Origin: JACZWL01 sp046756445
GTDB taxonomy: Bacteria > Pseudomonadota > Gammaproteobacteria > Steroidobacterales > Woeseiaceae
Direction of reading: 5' to 3'
Length of the DNA: 26,755 nt
Assembly (NCBI GenBank): GCA_046756445.1
Contig: JBHHWI010000032.1
Span: 1-26,755 of the forward strand
In this document: positions 8,519-18,388 of the stretch, one piece after another
Layout of the letters: each line of letters opens with the position of its first letter
Numbering within the stretch: the first letter of the stretch is position 1
The notes under the pieces: model-generated
Databases searched by the model: none
The model's input: only the letters and a program-made list of their open reading frames with translations
What the model was told of the DNA's origin: nothing
Position numbers and translations under genes: made by a program

Positions 8519-8864
8519 TCAGGGCGTTCCCGCCGCGCCCGGGTTCCGTCGCTCCGGTTCGGCATCTTTGCCAGTGCACGGCGAGGCTGTCAAAAAGCTC
8601 ATCGTTAGGCGCACTGCTTGCCCCAGGTTGGCTCATGACCACGATATCCAGCCCATGTAGGCCCTCCTTGTGCATCCGGAAAGACTCGCGCACCACCCTC
8701 TTCAGGCGGTTCCGCCGGGCTGCCAGCCGACAGTTCTTCCTCGAGATCGCCAGGCCCAGCCTGGCGGCCCGGTTGTCGTTTGCGCGTGACAGCACGGTGA
8801 AAAGCGCGTCGCGACTCCTCTCCGCATTCTTGAATACGCGCCGAAATGACCGGGAGTCAGGCAA
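8511..8864 (-). CDS. rnpA: Ribonuclease P protein component
   Basis: Basic protein subunit of RNase P; it helps the catalytic RNA bind pre-tRNA 5' leaders. The RNR signature ISRKNCRLAARRNRLKRVVRES is clear. The only canonical start is TTG at 8864, preceded by AGGGAG at six-base spacing, giving 117 residues that begin MPDSRSFRRVF. However, the codons directly upstream read LRFTRESRL, which resembles the conserved N-terminal stretch of the family (for example FPRELRLL before the same helix in E. coli). No ATG, GTG or TTG lies in that frame before a TAG at 8945-8943; a CTG at 8888-8886 would give 125 residues. The true start is thus uncertain. The stop overlaps yidC by 8 bp. Confidence 0.93.
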   Translation of the reverse strand: MPDSRSFRRVFKNAERSRDALFTVLSRANDNRAARLGLAISRKNCRLAARRNRLKRVVRESFRMHKEGLHGLDIVVMSQPGASSAPNDELFDSLAVHWQRCRTGATEPGRGGNALNG

Positions 8865-8947
8865 CCGGCTCTCCCTGGTAAAGCGCAGGCTCTGTGTATC
8901 TTCCTGACTTGGTTTCTTCTTGGTCGTAACGGCGAACGCGTACTATT

Positions 8948-9082
8948 CTACGGCGACAGTTGCGCACGCCCTTTCGCACGACGTCGTTTGAGCACCTGGC
9001 GACCGGCCTTGGTCGCCATGCGCGCTCTGAACCCGTGTCTGCGTGCCCGCTTGATTCGGCTGGGCTGGAACGTGCGTTTCAT
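8948..9082 (-). CDS. rpmH: 50S ribosomal protein L34
   Basis: Small basic protein of the large ribosomal subunit, 44 residues starting MKRTFQPSRIKRARRHGFRA, which is the near-invariant L34 sequence (KRTFQPS..KR.R.HGFR.RM.TK.GR.VL..RRAKGR). ATG is at 9082-9080; longer readings upstream in this frame are non-coding leader. It is the first gene of the minus-strand run rpmH-rnpA-yidC-mnmE, transcribed away from dnaA, and lies about 25 bp downstream of a well-formed sigma-70 promoter. The 65-83 bp gap to rnpA holds no other gene. Confidence 0.98.
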   Translation of the reverse strand: MKRTFQPSRIKRARRHGFRARMATKAGRQVLKRRRAKGRAQLSP

Positions 9083-9112
9083 TTGCCTGAACCCTGCAAA
9101 AGAAGGCCGGCA

Positions 9113-9141
9113 AGAGTACGCGTGAGGGCAAAAACTGTCAA
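9113..9141 (-). promoter_or_regulatory. Sigma-70 promoter of rpmH
   Basis: On the minus strand a perfect -35 TTGACA (9141-9136) is followed after exactly 17 bp by TACTCT (9118-9113) as -10. This would start transcription near 9106, giving a leader of about 24 bases before rpmH. The position matches the known strong rpmH promoter of this locus in other gammaproteobacteria. The -10 is only a partial match. Confidence 0.65.
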
Positions 9142-9261
9142 TAGAATGGCGTTCGACAATCGTTTGGCGGACACGCCGGGCAGCTTTTTCGCGATGTCTG
9201 GCGAAGCCTTCATAGACGTTATAGACTGACCGCCCTTTACCGCTTTTTCTTTTAAACAATA

Positions 9262-10602
9262 ATGACCGTTGGGGGATCCTTGTTGCAGGCTGAAGCCAGT
9301 CACTGGAGCCGTTGCGTCCGGGTTTTACAGGCCGAGCTTGCGGAACAGGAGTTCAATACCTGGATACGGCCGCTGCAGGCCGTCGAGGATGGCCGCCTCC
9401 TGCGTCTGCTTGCGCCAAATCGCTTCGTGATCACCTGGGTAGAACAACACTACCTCGACAAGATCCGCGAGCTCCTGGATAAGGATTGCGAACTCGTTTT
9501 CGAGGTCGGCTCCAGGCAGGCTGCTGCCCTGGCCGGTAGTCAGCCTGCGCCACAGCTGGCCGCTACCGGGGTTCGGCCGATTGCCAGCCGCCTCAATCCG
9601 GCTTTTACCTTCGCCGCCTTCGTTGAAGGCAAGAGCAACCAACTCGCGAGGGCGGCCGCCAGCCAGGTAGGAAGGAACCCTGGAAAGTCCTATAACCCGC
9701 TCTTTATCTATGGTGGTGTGGGTCTCGGTAAGACACACCTGATGCAGGCGGTCGGCAATGCGCTGCTCTGCAACAAGCCCTCGGCCAAGGTCTGCTACCT
9801 GCACTCGGAGCGCTTCGTCACGGATATGGTTCGGGGTTTGCAGCACAATACTATTTCGGAGTTCAAGCGATTCTATCGCTCGCTCGATGCGCTGCTGATC
9901 GATGATATCCAGTTTTTTGCTCGCAAAGAGCGCTCTCAGGAGGAATTCTTCCACACCTTCAATGCGCTACTCGAAGGACACCGGCAGATCGTGCTGACCT
10001 GTGACCGCTACCCCAAGGAAGTCGCCGGCCTCGAGGAACGACTCAAGTCCCGGTTCGGCTGGGGGCTCACCGTCGCGATCGAGCCGCCGGAGCTTGAAAC
10101 CTCCGTCGCCATCCTGATGAGTAAGGCAGCAGCGGAAGGCTCTGTTCTGCCGGAGGAAGTCGCGTTTTTCATTGCAAAGCGGATCCGTTCCAATGTTCGC
10201 GAGCTCGAAGGCGCGCTCCGCCGTGTCATGGCCAACGCCGAATTCATGGATCAGCCAATCAGTCTGGACTTTGCCAAAGACGCACTCAAAGACCTGCTCG
10301 CTTTACAAGACAGGCTGGTTTCTATCGAGAATATCCAGAAAACCGTTGCTGACTATTTCAAGATCCGTGTTGCAGACTTGCTATCCCAACGGCGAACCAG
10401 GTCAATTGTGCGACCCAGACAAATCGCGATGGCGCTTGCCAAGGAACTGACGAACCACAGCCTGCCGGAAATCGGCGACGCTTTTGGCGGCCGGGACCAC
10501 ACGACGGTGCTGCATGGCTACCGGCGCATCGCCGCTTTGCGGCTGGTCGAGAATCGGATCGATGAGGACTATCGGAACCTGTTGAGAACGCTGACAGGAT
10601 AG
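9262..10602 (+). CDS. dnaA: Chromosomal replication initiator protein DnaA
   Basis: AAA+ initiator that binds DnaA boxes and opens the origin. 446 residues from ATG at 9262. Domain I (about 1-90) includes the family stretch EQEFNTWIRPLQ and APNRFVITWV; domain II is short. Domain III has Walker A GGVGLGKTH (151-159) and Walker B LLIDDIQ (211-217); domain IV ends with GRDHTTVLHGYRRI, the DnaA-box-reading signature. The ATG lacks a Shine-Dalgarno; an in-frame TTG pair at 9280/9283 sits 4 to 7 bases after a GGGGGA and would remove six or seven non-conserved residues, so the start may be there. First gene of dnaA-dnaN-recF-gyrB; the candidate origin follows directly. Confidence 0.98.
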   Translation: MTVGGSLLQAEASHWSRCVRVLQAELAEQEFNTWIRPLQAVEDGRLLRLLAPNRFVITWVEQHYLDKIRELLDKDCELVFEVGSRQAAALAGSQPAPQLAATGVRPIASRLNPAFTFAAFVEGKSNQLARAAASQVGRNPGKSYNPLFIYGGVGLGKTHLMQAVGNALLCNKPSAKVCYLHSERFVTDMVRGLQHNTISEFKRFYRSLDALLIDDIQFFARKERSQEEFFHTFNALLEGHRQIVLTCDRYPKEVAGLEERLKSRFGWGLTVAIEPPELETSVAILMSKAAAEGSVLPEEVAFFIAKRIRSNVRELEGALRRVMANAEFMDQPISLDFAKDALKDLLALQDRLVSIENIQKTVADYFKIRVADLLSQRRTRSIVRPRQIAMALAKELTNHSLPEIGDAFGGRDHTTVLHGYRRIAALRLVENRIDEDYRNLLRTLTG

Positions 10603-10613
10603 TGTGTGCAAGC

Positions 10614-10622
10614 TGTGGATAA
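10614..10622 (-). promoter_or_regulatory. DnaA box, perfect consensus
   Basis: TGTGGATAA on the plus strand is the reverse complement of the consensus TTATCCACA. It forms an inverted pair with the box at 10638-10646. Confidence 0.85.
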
Positions 10623-10637
10623 GGTGCGCGGCCGATA

Positions 10638-10646
10638 TTATCCACA
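10638..10646 (+). promoter_or_regulatory. DnaA box, perfect consensus
   Basis: TTATCCACA, all nine positions match the strong E. coli-type box. Confidence 0.85.
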
Positions 10647-10648
10647 GG

Positions 10649-10657
10649 TCATGCACA
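10649..10657 (+). promoter_or_regulatory. Weak DnaA box
   Basis: TCATGCACA differs from TTATNCACA only at position 2. It lies two bases after the perfect box in the same orientation. Confidence 0.45.
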
Positions 10658-10735
10658 GCTCCCGCAGAAGTGGCTCCACCAATCAGTATTGCGAAAACTT
10701 AAAGTAACTCATTGTTTTTAAAGCAAAAATTAAAG

Positions 10736-10744
10736 TTTTGCACA
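10736..10744 (+). promoter_or_regulatory. DnaA box overlapping the dnaN promoter
   Basis: TTTTGCACA matches TTWTNCACA. It sits at the end of the AT-rich stretch and overlaps the proposed -35 of dnaN, so DnaA bound here could affect dnaN transcription. Confidence 0.6.
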
Positions 10745-10765
10745 GATCCTGGCCTTGCTTATAAG
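10738..10765 (+). promoter_or_regulatory. Possible sigma-70 promoter of dnaN
   Basis: TTGCAC (10738-10743) and TATAAG (10760-10765) are separated by 16 bp. The -10 matches five of six bases, the -35 only its first half. A start near 10772 would leave a leader of about 40 bases before dnaN. Confidence 0.4.
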
Positions 10766-10810
10766 AGTAATAAGGCAGGTATATCCAATATTTACTAACA
10801 GGGGACATTG

Positions 10811-11908
10811 ATGAAATTTACGGCTACTCGCGAAGTGCTGCTGAAGCCCTTGCAGGCAGTTATCGGTGTTGTCGAGCGGCGCCAGACGATGCCGATACTC
10901 GCGAACGTCTTGCTGGTTGCAAAGGACGATAATGTCGCCATAACAGCCACCGATCTCGAGGTTGAGTTGGTTGCCAGCGCGGAGGGCGATGTTGCCGGCG
11001 GCGGCGAAGTAACCGTCCCGGGCCGCAAGCTCCTGGATATCTGCAGAGCCCTGCCGGAGGAAGCAGCGCTCGCTGTGCAGCTGGGCGGCGAAAAACTCAG
11101 CATCAAATCGGGCAGGAGCAAATTTACCCTGACGACGCTGCCGGCGGCTGATTTTCCGACGGTGGAGGACATAAACGCGGTGCAGACACTGTCCCTGCCT
11201 CAGGCGACTCTTGGGGTGCTCCTGGACAAGACACATTTTTCCATGGCGCAGCAAGACGTACGGTACTACCTGAACGGCCTGCTGGTGGAGACGGATGGAA
11301 AACTCCTGCGGGCCGTAGCGACCGACGGCCACCGCCTGGCTCTTAGCCAGGTTCGGCTGGACGGCAAGAAAATGCCCGAGCAACAGGTCATCGTACCCCG
11401 CAAGGGGGTGCTGGAGCTGCAGAGGCTGATGAGCGGCGAAGGTGACGTGAGCCTGCAGCTCGGCAGCAATCACATCAGGCTGGAACTGGACGGGATTCGA
11501 TTCACGTCCAAGCTGATCGATGGCCGATTCCCGGAGTACGAGCGCGTGATACCTCAGGACACGAGCAATCAGCTCGTTGCCGACCGGGCGCTTCTCAGGG
11601 GTGCGCTGCAACGCACAGCCATATTGTCCAACGAGAAATATCGCGGCATCCGCTTGATCATCAGGGACGGCAGCCTGGTGCTGCAGGCGCACAACCCGGA
11701 GCAGGAAGAGGCGGAGGAAGAGCTTGAAGTGAAGTACAGGGGCGAGGACATAGAGATCGGTTTCAATGTGAACTATCTGCTGGATGCTTTGGGGGCGATC
11801 GACGCCGATGAAATCACCCTGTCAGTGGTGGATAGCAACTCCAGCTGTCTTATGCGTGAGCCGGGCAGCGACGACAGCAAGTATGTCGTGATGCCGATGC
11901 GGCTGTAA
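10811..11908 (+). CDS. dnaN: DNA polymerase III subunit beta (sliding clamp)
   Basis: Ring-forming processivity clamp that tethers DNA polymerases and other proteins to DNA. ATG at 10811 is preceded by AGGGGA at good spacing; an in-frame TTG immediately before it is not needed. 365 residues, beginning MKFTATREVLLKPLQAVIGVVERR and ending KYVVMPMRL, both typical; the C-terminal MPMRL tail is part of the peptide-binding pocket. Three repeated clamp domains of about 120 residues cover the length. It lies 18 bp ahead of recF, probably in the same transcript. Confidence 0.98.
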   Translation: MKFTATREVLLKPLQAVIGVVERRQTMPILANVLLVAKDDNVAITATDLEVELVASAEGDVAGGGEVTVPGRKLLDICRALPEEAALAVQLGGEKLSIKSGRSKFTLTTLPAADFPTVEDINAVQTLSLPQATLGVLLDKTHFSMAQQDVRYYLNGLLVETDGKLLRAVATDGHRLALSQVRLDGKKMPEQQVIVPRKGVLELQRLMSGEGDVSLQLGSNHIRLELDGIRFTSKLIDGRFPEYERVIPQDTSNQLVADRALLRGALQRTAILSNEKYRGIRLIIRDGSLVLQAHNPEQEEAEEELEVKYRGEDIEIGFNVNYLLDALGAIDADEITLSVVDSNSSCLMREPGSDDSKYVVMPMRL

Positions 11909-11926
11909 GCGGACTACCGGAATCGC

Positions 11927-12994
11927 TTGCCGCTCAAGGATTTCAAAGCCAGCAACTTTCGCTGTCTTAGGCGAGTCAGTCTGGAGGCAGACCCGCAGTT
12001 CAACCTGATCCATGGGCCGAATGCCTCCGGCAAGACGAGCATGCTCGAGGCTATAGCCTATCTGGGGCGGGGCAAGTCGTTTCGAGGGGCCAGGCCACAA
12101 GACCTCGTTCGCTACGGGACCGCCGGGTTTCAACTGCACGGCAGGGCCGATACCGGCACTAGGCTGGCAGCTGTGGGAGTACGCAACAGCGGGGCGGGCC
12201 TGGAGGTCAGGATTGACGGAGATCGCGAGACGAGTGCCGCGGCCCTGGTTGAGATCCTGCCGCTGCAGGTCGTCGACCCCGATATCCACAACCTGGTCGC
12301 CGGTGGACCGGAGAGGCGGCGGCGCTATCTCGATTGGATAGCGTTCCACGTGAAACAGGGCTACTCGGAATGGTGGCGCCGGCTGAACCGGGCGCTAAGA
12401 CAGCGGAACGCGGGATTACGGCACGGCATGAGCAGGGTGTCGATCGCTGTCTGGGACCAGGAGTTCCTGGAGGCCGCCGCACAGGTAGACGAGATGCGTC
12501 GCAGCGTGCTGGAACACAGCCGGAAGACGCTGGAAGAGACCGGTTCGGCGCTGTTGGATTGCACGGTCGGATTCGAGTACCGGCAGGGCTGGGCGGTCGA
12601 ACAAGGCCTCGAAGACTCCCTGGCCGCCAGCTGGCACAGAGATCTGGCCACCGGCGTGACGCAGGTCGGGCCACACCGGGCCGACCTCGGACTGATCTAC
12701 GAAGAGCGGCAGGCCCGACGGTTTGTCTCCAGAGGACAACAAAAACTGTTGGCGAGCGCAATGGTGCTCGCTGCAACGGAGGCCGTTCAGGCCGTGCTGG
12801 AACGACCGTTGCTGCTGCTCCTCGATGATCCGGCCGCCGAGCTGGACCAGGCTTCGCTGGATCGGCTGATGAGAGGTGTTTTCAGCCTCGGTTGCCAGGT
12901 GGTCGCGACGGCGCTGGTGCCGGAGGCAGTGGAATTCCCCGGCCCCCCGGCGCTGTTCCACGTGGAACACGGTAAACTGCGGCAAGGCCAGTAA
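11927..12994 (+). CDS. recF: DNA replication and repair protein RecF
   Basis: SMC-like ATPase that works with RecO and RecR to load RecA at gaps. 355 residues from TTG at 11927, giving MPLKDFKASNFRCLRRVSLEADPQFN, the normal RecF opening; no ATG lies nearby and the Shine-Dalgarno is weak (CGGAA). Walker A is GPNASGKTS (30-38), the family segment LGRGKSFRG follows, the signature-like VSRGQQKLLASAMVLA is present, and Walker B is LLLLLDDPAAELDQ (about 295-308). The usual length and all motifs are kept. Its end is separated from gyrB by about 150 bp that contain a promoter candidate. Confidence 0.97.
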   Translation: MPLKDFKASNFRCLRRVSLEADPQFNLIHGPNASGKTSMLEAIAYLGRGKSFRGARPQDLVRYGTAGFQLHGRADTGTRLAAVGVRNSGAGLEVRIDGDRETSAAALVEILPLQVVDPDIHNLVAGGPERRRRYLDWIAFHVKQGYSEWWRRLNRALRQRNAGLRHGMSRVSIAVWDQEFLEAAAQVDEMRRSVLEHSRKTLEETGSALLDCTVGFEYRQGWAVEQGLEDSLAASWHRDLATGVTQVGPHRADLGLIYEERQARRFVSRGQQKLLASAMVLAATEAVQAVLERPLLLLLDDPAAELDQASLDRLMRGVFSLGCQVVATALVPEAVEFPGPPALFHVEHGKLRQGQ

Positions 12995-13110
12995 ATTCTA
13001 GTCCAAACCGGTCAAAACAAGCGCCGGAAACGGTATGCGCGGAGATGCGAAAAGCCGTTATAAAAAGCCGCGTTACAGGCGGTTTCGAAGGCCCGGAATC
13101 CACCCTCAAA

Positions 13111-13119
13111 TGATACAAT
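13111..13119 (+). promoter_or_regulatory. Possible extended -10 promoter of gyrB
   Basis: TGATACAAT is a TGn extended -10 element with five of six matches to TATAAT; no good -35 lies at the standard distance. A start near 13126 would leave a leader of about 20 bases. The rest of the 12995-13145 gap shows only an imperfect inverted repeat near 13064-13086 without a T-run. Confidence 0.4.
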
Positions 13120-13145
13120 GTCAGGGTCTTTTTCGAGGGCATCGA

Positions 13146-15566
<2,421 letters not shown>

Positions 15567-15584
<18 letters not shown>

Positions 15585-16301
15585 GGCCCGGTAGCCTTCG
15601 CTGATCCGGGCCATCTTGGACTCTATCCAGTCCTGGGCAATCCGGTTGGTCTCCTTCGGCCCCTGCAGGGACGCATCGATGGGCGGACCGATGCAAATGC
15701 GAATTCGTCCCGGCCGCTCGGGAATACCGTTGCGGGGAAAGAAATCCCTGGCATTGTGGGCGACGGGTACCACCATGCACCCTGCTTCGCGCGCCAGCGC
15801 AGCGCCGCTGATTCCGTAACGCCGCGTCTCTCCGGGCGGCATCCTCGTTCCCTCGGGAAATATCGTTATCCATATTCCCTCGGCAAGGCGTCGCGTCCCT
15901 TGCTCGATGACCTGCCTGACTGCCTTGCCGCCTGCGCCGCGGTCAATGGCAATGCATTTCAGCGCAGTCATTCCCCAACCGATGACGGGCGCCCGGCGCA
16001 ATTCTCTTTTGACGACCCAGGTCTGCTGCGGAAAGATGCCGACCTGCGCGTAGGCTTCGAACACCGAGGCATGCTTGATATATATCACGCTTGGTTCGGC
16101 TGGCAGTCGCTCCTTGCCCTCGACGACCCACTCGAGGCCGCAAATCAAACGACCGGCCCGGAGCATTCCCTTCGCCCACGCGCTGGCAATGCCGAAACTG
16201 AACCGAAACGGCAGGCGCGCGCACAAAATGATGCCGAGCACGCTGGGCACGACAGTCACGACGAAATACAGAACGAGAATTAGAACCCGGATTCGGAACA
16301 T
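15567..16301 (-). CDS. 1-acyl-sn-glycerol-3-phosphate acyltransferase-like protein (PlsC family)
   Basis: Membrane-associated acyltransferase expected to act in phospholipid synthesis, adding an acyl chain to lysophosphatidic acid or a similar acceptor. 244 residues with an N-terminal hydrophobic segment (about 5-30). Motif I is HASVFE (His77-Glu82), HX4E in place of HX4D; this variant is familiar in the proteobacterial paralogue found near gyrB and glyQS. Motif III is FPEGTR (148-153) and motif IV is VVPVAHN. ATG at 16301-16299 directly abuts the glyS stop codon, with AGGAT just upstream inside glyS, so it is co-translated with glyS. No gmhB gene lies between glyS and this gene, unlike in Pseudomonas. 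Whether it is the main PlsC of the cell is not known. Confidence 0.88.
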
Positions 16302-18386
16302 CTATCCTATAGCCAGCCGGGAGACATCGGCGACATTCAGAAACATCGCCCTGAGCTCTGCAAGCAGAGCGAGTCGGTTGTTGCGAAGCGCCTCGTCATC
16401 CGTCATGACCATGACGTCGTCGAAGAATCCGTCGACGGGTTCCCTGAGACCCGCCAGCGTTGCAAGGACGCTGGTGTAGTCGCGATCCTCCATCAGCGGT
16501 GTCACCGTCTCCCTGGCTTTTACGACCGACTCGAAAAGCGCTGTCTCGGCAGGCTCCCTGATCAGGGATCGGTCGATCGGCGCACCGCCGTCGATGCCCG
16601 CCTGCCTGAGTATGTTACCGATTCGCTTGTTGGCCGAAGCCAGGCTGGAGGCGGGCTCGAGTTTGACAAACGCGGCCACGGCCTTCAGGCGCTCATCGAA
16701 ATCGAGCAGGGAATCCGGGCGTCTCGCCATCACGGCGGCAAACATCTCCGGCGTCAATCCGTTTTGCCGATCCAGATAATAGCCTCGCATTCTTTCTGTG
16801 ATGAAGTCGTAGAGACTCGTCGTCAGCGCGCGCTCGTCCTTATCACGAACAGGCTGAGCTGCGACGGCCATGGCGACGAGCTCCTTGAGGTTCAGGTCGA
16901 GTTCCTGCTCGATGGTGATGCGGACGACTCCGAGAGCGCTTCTGCGAAGACCGAAGGGATCGCGGTTACCGGAGGGCTTTTTCCCCAGGGCGAATATCCC
17001 GGCAAGGGTGTCGAGCTTGTCGGCGACCGACAGCGCCTGGCCGGCCCCGCTCTGCGGCAGGCCGTCACCCGCAAAGCCGGGCAGGTATTGCTCGCGGATG
17101 GCCGTTGCAACGGCCTCGGGCTCGCCGTCTGCCGCGGCATAGTACCCGCCCATGAGGCCCTGAAGCTCGGGAAACTCGCCGACCATGCCGGTCAGCAAAT
17201 CGCATTTTGCGATCGATGCGGCGCGCTGCACGGCCGCAGAGTCGGCGCCGATTGCCGAGCTCACTGCCGTGGCGAGCTTCACGATTCGTCCGCTCTTGTC
17301 AGACAGGCTGCCAAGGCCGCGCTGATAGACGACATCCCGGAGCGTTTCGCGACGATCGGCGAGGCGCACGCGCCTGTCCGATGCCCAGAAGAATTTGGCA
17401 TCGGCGAGCCTGGGCTGAATGACCCGCTCGTTGCCGTGGCGCACGCGATCGGGGTCACTGCTTTCCAGGTTCGCCACGGTGATGAATCGCGGCAGCAAAT
17501 CGCCGCTCTTGTCGGCAATCGGAAAATACCGCTGGTGAGACGAAAGCGTCGCGACGATGACCTCCTCCGGCAAGGACAGAAAAGACTCGTCGAAAGTCCC
17601 GGCAAGGATCACCGGCCACTCGGTCAACGCCGTGACCTCGTCGTAAAGAGCATCCGAGGCAACGGGCACGCCGCCGGCTTTTTTGGCTGCCTTTTTGACT
17701 GCCTCGGCAATCGTATTCCTGCGCTCATCAAAGTCGGCGAGCACGCGTGCCTTTTTCAGGAGCGACAGATACTTCGAGGGTGTGTCGACGGTTATCTCGT
17801 CCGGCGCATGAAAGCGGTGGCCCCGTGTCCTGCGGCCCGTCTTTACCCCCATCACCCTGCCGTCGACAAGATCCTTACCGTGCAAAAGAACTACCCAGTG
17901 AACCGGCCGCACGAACTCGGCGTCGCCCTCTCCCCAGCGCATGCGCCTCGGTATCGGCAAGCCGTCGAGGGCGGCCTCACACAGGCCGGGCAGTAACTCT
18001 GCCGTTGTCCGGCCTTTCTCGACGGAGCGAAAACTCAAGTACTCGCCCTTGTCTGTCTTGGTGCGGTCCAGGGCACCCGGGTCGGCGCCGCATTTCTTCG
18101 CGAAAGCGCTACCGGCTGCGGTGATCTTGCCCTCGTCATCGAAGGCTACGGCAACGGGTGGGCCCCTGACGACAATCTCTTCATCGGGCTGAGTGTCGGC
18201 CAGGCCCTTGACGATGAGCGCCAACCGGCGCGGGCTGGCGTACGCAGATATCGACTTGTGCTCGAGACGGACGTCGTCGAGTCCGGCGCTTAGTCTTTCG
18301 GCGAAGGCCTGCATGAGGTTCCTAAGCGCCTTCGGCGGTAGCTCTTCGGTCCCTATCTCGACCAGCAGGTCTTGCGCTTTGGCCAT
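16302..18386 (-). CDS. glyS: Glycine--tRNA ligase beta subunit
   Basis: Beta subunit of the bacterial alpha2beta2 glycyl-tRNA synthetase; it carries tRNA recognition and anticodon-binding parts. 694 residues, starting MAKAQDLLVEIGTEELPPKALRNL, the family N-terminus, with the SSHQRYFPI and NPFGLRRSALGVVRI-type segments in the body and a DALR-type anticodon-binding region at the C-terminus (about 570-690). ATG at 18386 lies only 2 bp after the glyQ stop, so the two subunits are translationally coupled. The stop TAG abuts the next ATG. Confidence 0.97.
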   Translation of the reverse strand: MAKAQDLLVEIGTEELPPKALRNLMQAFAERLSAGLDDVRLEHKSISAYASPRRLALIVKGLADTQPDEEIVVRGPPVAVAFDDEGKITAAGSAFAKKCGADPGALDRTKTDKGEYLSFRSVEKGRTTAELLPGLCEAALDGLPIPRRMRWGEGDAEFVRPVHWVVLLHGKDLVDGRVMGVKTGRRTRGHRFHAPDEITVDTPSKYLSLLKKARVLADFDERRNTIAEAVKKAAKKAGGVPVASDALYDEVTALTEWPVILAGTFDESFLSLPEEVIVATLSSHQRYFPIADKSGDLLPRFITVANLESSDPDRVRHGNERVIQPRLADAKFFWASDRRVRLADRRETLRDVVYQRGLGSLSDKSGRIVKLATAVSSAIGADSAAVQRAASIAKCDLLTGMVGEFPELQGLMGGYYAAADGEPEAVATAIREQYLPGFAGDGLPQSGAGQALSVADKLDTLAGIFALGKKPSGNRDPFGLRRSALGVVRITIEQELDLNLKELVAMAVAAQPVRDKDERALTTSLYDFITERMRGYYLDRQNGLTPEMFAAVMARRPDSLLDFDERLKAVAAFVKLEPASSLASANKRIGNILRQAGIDGGAPIDRSLIREPAETALFESVVKARETVTPLMEDRDYTSVLATLAGLREPVDGFFDDVMVMTDDEALRNNRLALLAELRAMFLNVADVSRLAIG

Positions 18387-18388
18387 GT

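Larger units (their letters stand above)
10603..10810. other. Candidate replication origin (oriC) between dnaA and dnaN
   Basis: This 208-bp gene-free stretch holds two perfect 9-mer DnaA boxes in inverted orientation (10614-10622 and 10638-10646), a third consensus box at 10736-10744 and a one-mismatch box at 10649-10657. Between about 10688 and 10740 the sequence becomes strikingly AT-rich (runs of A and T, such as TTTTTAAAGCAAAAATTAAAG), unlike the GC-rich surroundings, and would suit a DNA unwinding element. The rpmH-dnaA gap (9083-9261) shows no good box, so this gap is the better candidate. Origin function is inferred, not shown. Confidence 0.75.

Noticed and set aside
9083..9261. rpmH-dnaA gap as the replication origin
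   Set aside because: This gap is the origin in some pseudomonads, but no consensus DnaA box was found here, while the dnaA-dnaN gap has three.
13064..13086. Inverted repeat after recF as a possible terminator
   Set aside because: The stem has mismatched or G-T pairs and no T-run follows; only the promoter-like element downstream was kept.
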